Made by a program: the position numbers and the translations under genes. A stretch of 64,000 nucleotides of DNA, taken from assembly GCF_003058265.1 (NCBI RefSeq), contig NZ_QBUK01000003.1, forward strand, positions 62,001 to 126,000, in the 5' to 3' direction. The stretch comes from Flagellimonas amoyensis. Lineage in GTDB: Bacteria; Bacteroidota; Bacteroidia; Flavobacteriales; Flavobacteriaceae. Below the pieces are notes generated by a model. That model saw only the letters and a list, made by a program, of their open reading frames with translations, made no database searches and was not told the DNA's origin. Below, piece by piece: positions 55,844 through 63,911 of this stretch; position 1 is the first letter of the stretch; every line of letters begins with the position of its first letter.

Positions 55844-56629
55844 TTAGTCTAGGTCCTTTTTGATGAGCTTGATGAGCTCTTCCGCTCCTTTGAAGGGAAC
55901 AAATTCACCATTTTTGATATAGGAAATAGATCCCGTTTCCTCACTGACCACGAGACAGACGGCATCCGTCTTCTCCGTGATTCCCACAGCGGCCCGGTGT
56001 CTCAGTCCAAAGCGGAGCGGAATGTTACGGTCGTTGGAAACGGGAAGGATCACCCTTGTGGCCGTTATAAAATTGTCCTGCAGCACAATGGCCCCATCGT
56101 GCAAAGGACTGTTCTTGAAGAAAATACTCTCCAAAATGGGCTGGGTGACCATTATGTTCATGGCATCCCCGGATGATTTGACAAAGTCAAGGGAGTTGTT
56201 CCGTTCAATGACGATAAGAGCGCCCGTTTTGCTGCTGCCCATACGCTCACAGGCACCAATGATGGCTTCCACGTTGGTGTTGGTGGATATCGTTTCCTGC
56301 TTGAGGAATTTGAAATATCTGAGAAAATTCCGTTTGGTCGCAAAATTGGTGGAGCCCACCATCAACAAAAATTTACGAATCTCTTGTTGGAAAACGATGA
56401 TGAGCGCGATCAATCCAATGTTCATGAAACCGCCCACCATACTACTGATCATTTTCATCTGGAGCAACTCGGTCAGTTTCCACAAGGCCCAAACAATCAC
56501 AATACCGATAAAAATATTGATGGCCACGGTGCCCTTGACCAGCTTATAGATGTAATAGAGCAATGCGGCCACGAGGACAATGTCGATAATATCCGTGATC
56601 TTGAAATCGAGAAAATTTAGAAAATCCAA
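55844..56629 (-). CDS. cdaA: Diadenylate cyclase CdaA (DacA)
   Basis: Makes cyclic di-AMP from two ATP. 261 residues, starting with TTG: MDFLNFLDFKITDIIDIVLV is the usual flavobacterial start, and no ATG lies upstream in frame. Three membrane helices fill the first 90 residues, then the DAC domain with GALIVIERNN, the catalytic HDGAIVLQD, and LRHRAAVGITEKTDA. Gene order folP-cdaA is conserved in Bacteroidota; DUF3667 follows. c-di-AMP controls potassium and wall homeostasis in other bacteria. Confidence 0.94.
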   Translation of the reverse strand: MDFLNFLDFKITDIIDIVLVAALLYYIYKLVKGTVAINIFIGIVIVWALWKLTELLQMKMISSMVGGFMNIGLIALIIVFQQEIRKFLLMVGSTNFATKRNFLRYFKFLKQETISTNTNVEAIIGACERMGSSKTGALIVIERNNSLDFVKSSGDAMNIMVTQPILESIFFKNSPLHDGAIVLQDNFITATRVILPVSNDRNIPLRFGLRHRAAVGITEKTDAVCLVVSEETGSISYIKNGEFVPFKGAEELIKLIKKDLD

Positions 56630-56673
56630 CCGCAGTGTTTTTGTAAAATTAGCAAAAATAGAAGAACCACAAA

Positions 56674-57507
56674 TCAGAGGGCGTTCGCTTTTAAGGCTTC
56701 CACAAGTTTAATACATTCCACCGCTTCTTTTACATCGTGTGCCCTGATAATATTGGCCCCTTTCAACAAGGCAATCGTATGCAGGGCCGTGGTGCCGTTC
56801 AGTGCCTCTTGGGGTGTGCTTTCCAAAACCTTGTAGATCATGGATTTTCGGCTAAGGCCGATCAGTATGGGCAGCCTAAAGGTCTGTAACTGATTCAGAT
56901 GGTTCAAAAGGGAGTAGTTCTGTCCCGTGGTCTTGGCAAAACCAAAACCGGGATCTATGATGATGTCGTTGATTTTTAGCGATGTGGCCTGTTGCACTTT
57001 CTCGGAGAAATACCATCGTAGGTCTTTGATGAGATCGTCATAAGTGGCCTCCTTTTGCATGGACTGCGGCGTTCCCTTCATGTGCATCATGATATAGGGC
57101 ACCTGGTGTTTGGCCACCGTAGAAAGCATTTCTGCATCTAGGTTCCCCGCAGCAATGTCGTTGATCATGGCAGCACCGTGATCGATACTTTCCGAGGCCA
57201 CCTTGCTCCTGAACGTATCAATGGAGATCAACGTTTTGGGGAAATGTTCCAAGATGAGGTCAACAATCGGGATGATTCGTTTCAGTTCCTCGTCCTCTGG
57301 GACATGTTCGGCACCCGGTCTGGAACTATAGGCCCCTATATCGATAAAATCGGCACCCTCATGAAGCATTTCCTCCACTCGTTTCAGGATGGAAGGCCCA
57401 TCTTTGTATTTCCCGCCATCAAAAAAGGAATCCGGGGTAAGGTTCAGGATGCCCATTGCCTTGGGCACGGTCAGGTCCATCAATTCACCTTTGCAGTTTA
57501 TGGTCAT
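56674..57507 (-). CDS. folP: Dihydropteroate synthase
   Basis: Couples p-aminobenzoate with dihydropterin pyrophosphate in folate synthesis; the sulfonamide target. 277 residues. Conserved segments: AMGILNLTPDSFFDGGKYK, DIGAYSSRPGAEHVPEDEE, MINDIAAGNLDAEML, DIIIDPGFGFAKTTGQN and IIRAHDVKEAVE. Upstream of cdaA on the same strand by 44 bases; DUF1599 is divergent. Confidence 0.96.
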   Translation of the reverse strand: MTINCKGELMDLTVPKAMGILNLTPDSFFDGGKYKDGPSILKRVEEMLHEGADFIDIGAYSSRPGAEHVPEDEELKRIIPIVDLILEHFPKTLISIDTFRSKVASESIDHGAAMINDIAAGNLDAEMLSTVAKHQVPYIMMHMKGTPQSMQKEATYDDLIKDLRWYFSEKVQQATSLKINDIIIDPGFGFAKTTGQNYSLLNHLNQLQTFRLPILIGLSRKSMIYKVLESTPQEALNGTTALHTIALLKGANIIRAHDVKEAVECIKLVEALKANAL

Positions 57508-57574
57508 AAAAAATACCTGCTTTGTTGGGTTTCATTATCTTTGGCAAGGAGGTTGTCCAAAAAATATTGGAAGT

Positions 57575-57655
57575 CGTCATTCTGAATTTATTTCAGAATC
57601 CCATCCTATTGATAAACAATATATTGTGGGAACCTGAATCAAGTTCAGGTTGACG
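57575..57655. repeat. Double-palindrome repeat in the folP/DUF1599 gap
   Basis: CGTCATTCTGAATTTATTTC and CAGAATCCCA (57575-57603) face TGGGAACCTGAATCAAG and TTCAGGTTGACG (57627-57655). The two arms are complementary at 22 of 29 positions, and each arm is itself a small palindrome (TCTGAA/TTCAGA, CCTGAA/TTCAGG). This is a well-known style of dispersed intergenic element in flavobacteria. Confidence 0.6.
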
Positions 57656-57719
57656 AAAACCGACTTTTTGGGCATCCGCATTACAATTGGACGAAATTTA
57701 CGCAAATTAGCAACAATAC

Positions 57720-58295
57720 ATGCAGCAGACATCCCAACAATACGATGCAGTGATACATACCTGTAGAGAATTGTTCCTGAAAAAGGCCCAAGATTATGGT
57801 ACCGCTTGGCGGATTTTGCGGCTCCCATCCCTTACCGATCAGATCTTTATAAAGGCACAGCGCATCCGAAGCCTGCAGCAGAACGCCGTGAGGAAGGTGG
57901 ATGAAGATGAACGGTCCGAATTTATCGGGATCATCAATTATTCCCTTATGGCACTTATCCAGATCAAAAAGGGAGTGGTGGAGCAACCCGATCTTTCAGC
58001 AACCGAGGCCATTGAACTGTATGATGGGGAGGTGGCCACCACCAAGAAACTGATGGAGGACAAAAACCACGACTATGGAGAGGCATGGCGGGACATGCGC
58101 GTAAGTTCACTGACAGATCTAATTTTACAGAAAGTGCTCCGGGTGAAGCAAATTGAGAACAACAAAGGCAACACTTTGGTGAGCGAGGGAGTGGATGCCA
58201 ATTATCAGGATATGGTCAACTACGCTGTGTTTGCATTGATTCATCTTAGTGGGGACACAAATTCCAAATCACAAATTCCAAATCACAAAGCATGA
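57720..58295 (+). CDS. DUF1599 protein with two internal repeats
   Basis: 191 residues, two copies of the same unit: LFLKKAQDYGTAWRILRLPS then LTDQIFIKAQRIRSL, and KLMEDKNHDYGEAWRDMRVS then SLTDLILQKVLRVKQIE. Conserved Asp/Glu/Tyr residues and YG.AWR fit a DUF1599 nucleotide-related fold; activity not established. The last residues, NSKSQIPNHKA, are encoded by a copy of a dispersed AATTCCAAATCAC repeat, so the C-terminus is probably acquired. First gene of the tpiA cluster. Confidence 0.88.
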   Translation: MQQTSQQYDAVIHTCRELFLKKAQDYGTAWRILRLPSLTDQIFIKAQRIRSLQQNAVRKVDEDERSEFIGIINYSLMALIQIKKGVVEQPDLSATEAIELYDGEVATTKKLMEDKNHDYGEAWRDMRVSSLTDLILQKVLRVKQIENNKGNTLVSEGVDANYQDMVNYAVFALIHLSGDTNSKSQIPNHKA

Positions 58296-58477
58296 TACAG
58301 GTATTTGGATTTAAGAGAAAAGATACAAGAGCAAGGACAAAGTAAAATGGGTTTATTGCCAATCGAATACTTTTCCATGGCTGAGATGTATTGGTGAAAA
58401 TTAGTGGAATTCCTGCCTGTGGCAGACAGGCGTGTCAGACCAACATAGAGCTTTGGAAATTTGGGATTTGGATTTTT
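58258..58477. repeat. Dispersed inverted-repeat element overlapping a gene end
   Basis: Left arm 58258-58288 is a tandem AATTCCAAATCACA pair; right arm 58451-58477 reads TTTGGAAATTTGGGATTTGG, roughly its complement. A GC palindrome, CCTGCCTGTGGCAGACAGG (58412-58430), lies inside. Such AAATCCAAA elements are scattered through flavobacterial genomes. The left arm supplies the last 11 codons and stop of the DUF1599 gene. Confidence 0.65.
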
Positions 58478-58488
58478 TAATTTAAAAT

Positions 58489-59583
58489 ATGAAATATATA
58501 GTTTGGATTTCAAGGGTCATCGTTGGGATACTCTTTATTATCAGTGGTTTGATCAAACTGAACGATCCTATGGGATTTTCGTTCAAATTGGAGGAATACT
58601 TCAGCACCGGCGTATTGAACTTGCCTTTCCTGATGCCGATGGCATTGGGCATTTCCATTTTTGTGGTCATCGTGGAAGTAATCTTGGGCGTGTTGTTGCT
58701 GATTGGTTTTAAACCCAAGTTTACCGTTTGGAGCCTTTTGTTGATGATCGTTTTCTTCACGTTCCTCACCTTTTACTCTGCCTATTTCAACAAGGTGACT
58801 GATTGCGGATGTTTTGGAGATGCAGTAAAGTTGACCCCTTGGGAATCCTTCACCAAAGATGTGATCTTGCTGGTGTTGATCTTGGTGTTGTTCTTCGGAA
58901 GAAAATACATCACACCACTGTTCAACACAAAGACCAATTGGATCGTGGGCGGAGTTTCCCTAGTGGCCTGCATCCTCTTTGCCAACCATGTGCTCAATCA
59001 CTTGCCTTCCGTGGATTTTCGGCCCTACAAGATAGGGGCGAACATTGAAGAAGGGATGACGGTTCCCGAAGGAGCCCCGGAGCCCATTTATGAATATGCA
59101 TGGCGTTTCAAGGTGGGAGGGGCGGATAAAATCGTGGTGACCAACGGGGATTACCCTTCGGTGGATGGGGAATTTGTAGATGTGGAAACGACCATGATCC
59201 AAAAAGGCTATGAACCGCCCGTGCATGATTTCACCATTGAAAAGGATGGGGAGGATTTTGCGGCCGAACTTTTGAATGAGGAAAAACTGGTCATGGTGAT
59301 AGCTTATGACTTGGCCAAAAGCAACTATGATGCTTTTGCGGAAGTGGCAAAAGCGACAAAAAAGGCCAAGGAAAGCGGATACAGGGTAATTGGGATGTCG
59401 GCCTCCAGTGCAGATTTGGCGAACAGGATAAAGAGCCAATACGGTATGGAATTCGATTTTTACTTTACCGATGAAACGACCTTGAAGACCATTGTGCGTT
59501 CCAACCCGGCCCTATTGGTGCTCAAGAGAGGAACTATCCAACAAAAAGTACATTACAACGATATTGATCAACTTGAGTTTTAG
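58489..59583 (+). CDS. BT_3928-like DoxX-family protein with thioredoxin-like domain
   Basis: 364 residues. Four membrane helices in the first 160 residues (ISRVIVGILFIISGLIKLND opens them) with the TDCGCFGDAVKLTPWESF loop of the DoxX/MauE group, then a soluble C-terminal domain of about 200 residues with the order of a thioredoxin-like fold (VHDFTIEKDGEDFAAELLNE, VMVIAYDLAKS). No CxxC redox pair is seen in the soluble part. Function unknown; thiol or quinone chemistry in the membrane is inferred. Leads tpiA-prmA-clpS. Confidence 0.88.
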   Translation: MKYIVWISRVIVGILFIISGLIKLNDPMGFSFKLEEYFSTGVLNLPFLMPMALGISIFVVIVEVILGVLLLIGFKPKFTVWSLLLMIVFFTFLTFYSAYFNKVTDCGCFGDAVKLTPWESFTKDVILLVLILVLFFGRKYITPLFNTKTNWIVGGVSLVACILFANHVLNHLPSVDFRPYKIGANIEEGMTVPEGAPEPIYEYAWRFKVGGADKIVVTNGDYPSVDGEFVDVETTMIQKGYEPPVHDFTIEKDGEDFAAELLNEEKLVMVIAYDLAKSNYDAFAEVAKATKKAKESGYRVIGMSASSADLANRIKSQYGMEFDFYFTDETTLKTIVRSNPALLVLKRGTIQQKVHYNDIDQLEF

Positions 59584-59697
59584 GATTTATTGAAATCGAG
59601 GGGCAATTCGTATCAGGGAAATACCGAACATCAAGCACCAAAAACTTGAAACCATAAACATTGAACATAATAACAGAGTAACATAATAACACAACAC

Positions 59698-60447
59698 ATG
59701 AGAACAAAAATTGTGGCAGGCAACTGGAAAATGAACAATAACCTCAAAGAGACCGAAGCTTTGCTTACCGAGCTTTCGGCCAAATTGCCGGATACCAAAG
59801 CTGAAGTGATCGTGGCCCCAACATTTGTGAACCTAGCGGCGGCAAATGCTGCACTTCAATCATCTACCATAAAAGTGGCTGCGCAGAACATGCATTTTGC
59901 GGAGAGCGGTGCGTACACTGGCGAAATTTCTGCGGATATGCTCCTTGGCATCGATGTGGATATCGTTATTTTGGGCCATTCGGAAAGGCGAGCCTATTTT
60001 GGTGAAGACGATGCCCTTTTGGCCAAGAAAGTGAAGACCGCCGTGGACAAAGGATTGAAGGTCATTTTCTGCTTTGGTGAAGAATTGGAGGACAGAAAAG
60101 CGGACAAGCATTTTGCCTTGGTGGAAAGCCAATTGAAAAATGCCCTGTTCAATTTGGATGCCAGCGCATGGAAGAATATCATCCTGGCCTATGAACCAGT
60201 TTGGGCCATAGGAACAGGGGAAACGGCTAGCCCGGAACAGGCTCAGGAAATGCATGCCTTTATCAGAAAGACCATTTCGGATGCCTTTGGTTCGGCCGTG
60301 GCCGATGGGGTCTCCATCCTTTATGGAGGCAGTGTGAAACCGGGGAACGCCGCTGAGATTTTCTCCAAGCCCGATGTGGATGGTGGACTGATCGGAGGGG
60401 CATCATTGGTGGCATCGGATTTTGTGGCCATCATCGAGGCCATCTAA
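59698..60447 (+). CDS. tpiA: Triosephosphate isomerase
   Basis: Interconverts dihydroxyacetone phosphate and glyceraldehyde 3-phosphate. 249 residues. Substrate Lys in VAGNWKMNN, catalytic His in ILGHSERRAYF, catalytic Glu in LAYEPVWAIGTGETA, and phosphate loops YGGSVKPGNA and GGLIGGASL. The gene starts 115 bases after the BT_3928-like gene and is followed by prmA. Confidence 0.97.
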   Translation: MRTKIVAGNWKMNNNLKETEALLTELSAKLPDTKAEVIVAPTFVNLAAANAALQSSTIKVAAQNMHFAESGAYTGEISADMLLGIDVDIVILGHSERRAYFGEDDALLAKKVKTAVDKGLKVIFCFGEELEDRKADKHFALVESQLKNALFNLDASAWKNIILAYEPVWAIGTGETASPEQAQEMHAFIRKTISDAFGSAVADGVSILYGGSVKPGNAAEIFSKPDVDGGLIGGASLVASDFVAIIEAI

Positions 60448-60456
60448 TTCTTCTGC

Positions 60457-61290
60457 ATGGCATTGATCTATATTGAATACGATTTTAAGGTAAACCCAGC
60501 TCAACCGGCAACCGATATCCTGATTGCCGAGTTGGGTGAAGTGGGTTTTGAAAGTTTTGTGGAAAACGAGACGGGATTGTTGGCCTATATCCTCAAATCG
60601 GAATGGAAAGAAGGTCTTTTGGACGACTTTTTCATATTGCAGCATCCCGATTTCGAGATTTCATGGACCAGCACGGAAATTGAACAGAAAAACTGGAACG
60701 CCGAGTGGGAAAAGAATTTCCATCCCATCAAAGTGGGGGATAGGTGCATGGTCCGAGCCCCTTTTCATAAGGCCGAGGCAGTGGAGTACGATATTGTCAT
60801 CGAACCCAAAATGAGCTTTGGCACCGGGCACCATCAGACCACCTATATGATGTTGCAGCATATCCTGGATGACGATTTTGAAGGAAAATCTGCTCTGGAC
60901 ATGGGCTGTGGCACAGGGGTGTTGGCCATTCTCGCCAAAAAGCGCGGCGCAGGCCCTGTGGATGCCATCGATATTGATGAGTGGTGCTTTTTGAACAGCA
61001 AGGAGAATGTGGAGAGGAACGATTGTGTCGATATTGCCGTTTTTCAAGGCGACAGTGCCCTTCTGGAAGGACGAAAATATGATGTTATCCTGGCCAACAT
61101 CAACAGGAACATTCTGCTGGAAGATATCCCAATCTATGCACAATGCCTTCAAAAAGGAGGTGCCCTTTTTCTAAGTGGCTTCTATTTGCAGGATTTGGAT
61201 GCCATTTCCTCAAAATGTATGGCGCATGGTTTGGAATTTGAAAAAAAACTGGAGAAGGACAACTGGATTTCAGCAAAATATGTAAATTAG
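60457..61290 (+). CDS. prmA: Ribosomal protein L11 methyltransferase
   Basis: 277 residues. SAM-binding motif ALDMGCGTGVLAILAKKRGA and the PrmA motif ILANINRNILLEDIP; the N-terminal part (MALIYIEYDFKVNP) is the L11-binding domain. Trimethylates ribosomal protein L11. Nine bases after tpiA; clpS follows. Confidence 0.95.
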   Translation: MALIYIEYDFKVNPAQPATDILIAELGEVGFESFVENETGLLAYILKSEWKEGLLDDFFILQHPDFEISWTSTEIEQKNWNAEWEKNFHPIKVGDRCMVRAPFHKAEAVEYDIVIEPKMSFGTGHHQTTYMMLQHILDDDFEGKSALDMGCGTGVLAILAKKRGAGPVDAIDIDEWCFLNSKENVERNDCVDIAVFQGDSALLEGRKYDVILANINRNILLEDIPIYAQCLQKGGALFLSGFYLQDLDAISSKCMAHGLEFEKKLEKDNWISAKYVN

Positions 61291-61312
61291 AAAGGCATAA
61301 ACTCCACAGAAC

Positions 61313-61588
61313 ATGGGCACAAGGGAAAAACAGCTTGAGGATGTCCTTCTAGAGGAAGAGACGGTAAACCAGAACGAGATTGTACTTTTCAATGACAATG
61401 TCAACACATTTGACCACGTCATTGAGACCTTGATCAATGTGTGCGAGCATACGCCCGAACAAGCCGAGCAATGCTCCCTGATCGTGCACTACAATGGAAA
61501 ATGCACGGTAAAGACCGGGGAGTATTCCTTTCTGAAGCCCAAATGCACCCAACTTCTGGAGGCAGGGCTGAGCGCAGAGATCGTGTAG
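61313..61588 (+). CDS. clpS: ATP-dependent Clp protease adaptor ClpS
   Basis: 91 residues. Delivers N-end-rule substrates to ClpAP. LFNDNVNTFDHVIETL is the substrate-binding start, then EHTPEQAEQCSLIVHYNGKC and EAGLSAEIV. The Bacteroidota form with a short N-terminal tail. 22 bases after prmA; end of the tpiA cluster. Confidence 0.95.
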   Translation: MGTREKQLEDVLLEEETVNQNEIVLFNDNVNTFDHVIETLINVCEHTPEQAEQCSLIVHYNGKCTVKTGEYSFLKPKCTQLLEAGLSAEIV

Positions 61589-61789
61589 TCCTTCCCAACT
61601 TCCCCAAATCCCTTTTTGAACTTACCTTTTTTTGTCACATGATGGTTGCGGGCGACCCTTTTGATGGCTGAACATGAAATGTCATAAAAACATGGATTCT
61701 TCACAAAAATCAAAAAGGAGAAGCGCTTGAATAGTGTAAATTTACCAACAACCAAAAAAGTAAGAACCGTTAATCCTCCTTCCTGAAAC

Positions 61790-62386
61790 ATGAGCGAATT
61801 TTTTAAGGCAGAACTGAAAGACCGTTTTTTGGGGTATGCCTTGGAACGCAGCGATTATTTCGAGATCCAGACCCTCTACGATGAGTTTCTCCGCCCCAAC
61901 TATAGTCTGCAATACGTGGAAAGGTTGGTGGGGGAAATATTGGCATATGACCCCAATCTTTTAGATGTAATGAGTGGCAACGGCATGGACATTTTTATGC
62001 TGGCCTCCACTTCATCCACCGAGGATTTTTTGGAAGATGGTGGGTTCATGGACATGTATGTGAAAGAGGAGGAAAAGTGGGATGTGTTCCTAGATCAGTT
62101 ATCCAGCACTCGAAAGCCTTCCAACCAGCAAAAGAAACTGTTCAAGTCGCCAGGCTTGAAAAAGGAGAAAACCTTGCTCTTGGTGCTTTTATCTGCCATA
62201 GCCATGAGTTTCCTCTTCACGGTGATCAGTATTTTTAAGGAAGCCTTCTTGGAGCCCGAATATGTGCCAGTGGATGAGTTTGAGCGAAAAATGGAACTCC
62301 TGCAAGAACAATATTTCGAAGAAAAGAAACGCCTTCAAACCGAACTGGAACAGGCCCTTTTTGTATTGGATTCCTTGAACAGGTAG
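61790..62386 (+). CDS. Hypothetical membrane protein with coiled coil
   Basis: 198 residues. A soluble N-terminal domain (about 1-110; LERSDYFEIQTLYDEFLRPN, DIFMLASTSSTEDFLEDGGF), one membrane helix near 126-150 (LLLVLLSAIAMSFLFTVISI) and a C-terminal coiled coil of about 40 residues (RKMELLQEQYFEEKKRLQTE). No family recognised. Separated from clpS by about 200 bases and convergent with the regulator at 62392. Confidence 0.68.
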   Translation: MSEFFKAELKDRFLGYALERSDYFEIQTLYDEFLRPNYSLQYVERLVGEILAYDPNLLDVMSGNGMDIFMLASTSSTEDFLEDGGFMDMYVKEEEKWDVFLDQLSSTRKPSNQQKKLFKSPGLKKEKTLLLVLLSAIAMSFLFTVISIFKEAFLEPEYVPVDEFERKMELLQEQYFEEKKRLQTELEQALFVLDSLNR

Positions 62387-62391
62387 GGGGG

Positions 62392-63879
62392 TCATAAGCC
62401 TATATAATTGGAGATGATCCGTTCCATTTTGTTGATACTTTCCCTGATCTGTTTTGGATTGACGCAGCAAAAACCCATCACCAATCCGTTTTCCCCATTG
62501 CGGTGCACATAATATTTGCTGAGGGCATGCACTAGGATGTTATGTTCCAAAAGAACTTTTTCCAACTGTACATCGCTAAGCCCCTCCTTGGTGATATGCG
62601 CTATGAGGTGTAGTCCCGGATTTGTGGTGTCCAGATAAAAGTAGCGCCCCAAGACCTTTCTGAAATGATGTGCAAACACCTCTTTTCTTTCATTGGAAAT
62701 GTCTATCACGTTCCTTAGGTGTTTGTTCAGATGGTCTTTTTCAATAAAGGTGCTCATCGCCTTTTGGTTCTGTCTGGATACAAATCGACTCGATTGCTGG
62801 TAAAGGGCCACCACTGCATCAAACAGATAATGCGGGACGATCATGTATCCAAGCCGCATGGAAGGATGTATGAGTTTATTGAACGTGCCAAGGTAGATGA
62901 CCCGTTCCTGTTGGTCCATCCCGAACAAGGAACCGATCGGTCTTTCCCAATTGCTGAACTCGTGGTTATAGTCATCCTCCACAATGAAGGTCTCTTTTTC
63001 CGAAGCCCATTTCAAAAGTTCCTTTCGCCGTTCCATGCTCATCTTTATGCCAGTGGGATACTGGCTGGAGGGAGTGGTATAGACAAATTTTGGGGATTGG
63101 CAGTAGGTGTGCTGGATACGTAGGCCTTGGTCGTCCACATCGGTAGCACATATTTTGGCCCCCAGACTTTTAAAAAGGGCATGGGCCATGGGATAGGTCG
63201 GGTTTTCCACCACTACCTCATCATCGGTTTCCAGCAACACGTTGGACACAAGGTAAAGGGAGTGCAGTGATCCAGAGGTAACGATGATCTGGTCGGGGTC
63301 ACAGTCGATGTCACGGTACACCCTCAGATATTTGGCCAGGTTTTCCCGTAGGCATTGCAGGCCAATGGTACTGGAATAGGAAAGCTCGGATGGGGTGACA
63401 TATCTCCAATAATCCCCTATCAACTTTTTCCATAACTGTACAGGGAATATATCCAAAGGGGGGAGGCCGGGCCGGAAGGCAATCCCTTTTTCGGCACTTT
63501 CGCCATACCAATCTATGTTTTGCGAGAAGGCTTTTCCCTTACCGGAAAGTGACGGGTAGTTGCCCTTTTTGTCTTCTAGGGTAAAATTGAGCCTCAACTT
63601 TTTGTCCTTGGGAGACAGCACATAGTACCCGGACCCTTTGACGGAATCGATGTAGCGTTCCACAAGCAATAGATCCATGGCCTTCAGGACCGTGCTGCGT
63701 GATATGGCAAGATCTTTTGCCAAAATCCGAGAGGGAGGAAGCTTGGAACCTGGTTCCAAGGACCTCGTGAGGATGGCTTTCTTGAGCGCGTCGTATAGAC
63801 TTATATAAATTTGAGGTTGGAGGTTGACATTCAAGCTTAAGCCATTTCGTATTAAAATGCCTTTAATATTGAAATGCAT
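62392..63879 (-). CDS. MocR/PdxR-type regulator (GntR HTH plus aminotransferase fold)
   Basis: 495 residues. N-terminal winged helix of the GntR group at about 27-100 (PGSKLPPSRILAKDLAISRS, VERYIDSVKGSGYYV), then a fold-type I aminotransferase domain: IVTSGSLHSLYLVSNVLLET, VVENPTYPMAHALFKSLG, VEDDYNHEFSNWERPIG and the PLP-lysine region LGTFNKLIHPSMRLGYM, where the Lys is present. MocR proteins sense PLP or an amine ligand; many control vitamin B6 synthesis. The target is not visible here; it may be divergent beyond the right edge. Confidence 0.9.
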   Translation of the reverse strand: MHFNIKGILIRNGLSLNVNLQPQIYISLYDALKKAILTRSLEPGSKLPPSRILAKDLAISRSTVLKAMDLLLVERYIDSVKGSGYYVLSPKDKKLRLNFTLEDKKGNYPSLSGKGKAFSQNIDWYGESAEKGIAFRPGLPPLDIFPVQLWKKLIGDYWRYVTPSELSYSSTIGLQCLRENLAKYLRVYRDIDCDPDQIIVTSGSLHSLYLVSNVLLETDDEVVVENPTYPMAHALFKSLGAKICATDVDDQGLRIQHTYCQSPKFVYTTPSSQYPTGIKMSMERRKELLKWASEKETFIVEDDYNHEFSNWERPIGSLFGMDQQERVIYLGTFNKLIHPSMRLGYMIVPHYLFDAVVALYQQSSRFVSRQNQKAMSTFIEKDHLNKHLRNVIDISNERKEVFAHHFRKVLGRYFYLDTTNPGLHLIAHITKEGLSDVQLEKVLLEHNILVHALSKYYVHRNGENGLVMGFCCVNPKQIRESINKMERIISNYIGL

Positions 63880-63911
63880 AATTGGTATGCCCTTTCCGAT
63901 AAGAATTGGTA
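63880..63911. promoter_or_regulatory. Putative MocR-type operator
   Basis: AATTGGTA occurs at 63880-63887 and 63904-63911, 24 bases apart in the same orientation; on the minus strand this is TACCAATT, close to the ATACCA direct repeats bound by GabR. One copy abuts the regulator's start codon, fitting autoregulation or control of a divergent gene. Confidence 0.45.

Noticed and set aside
58412-58430. CCTGCCTGTGGCAGACAGG palindrome as a terminator or operator
   Set aside because: No T-run follows, and it sits inside a dispersed repeat element; treated as part of that repeat.
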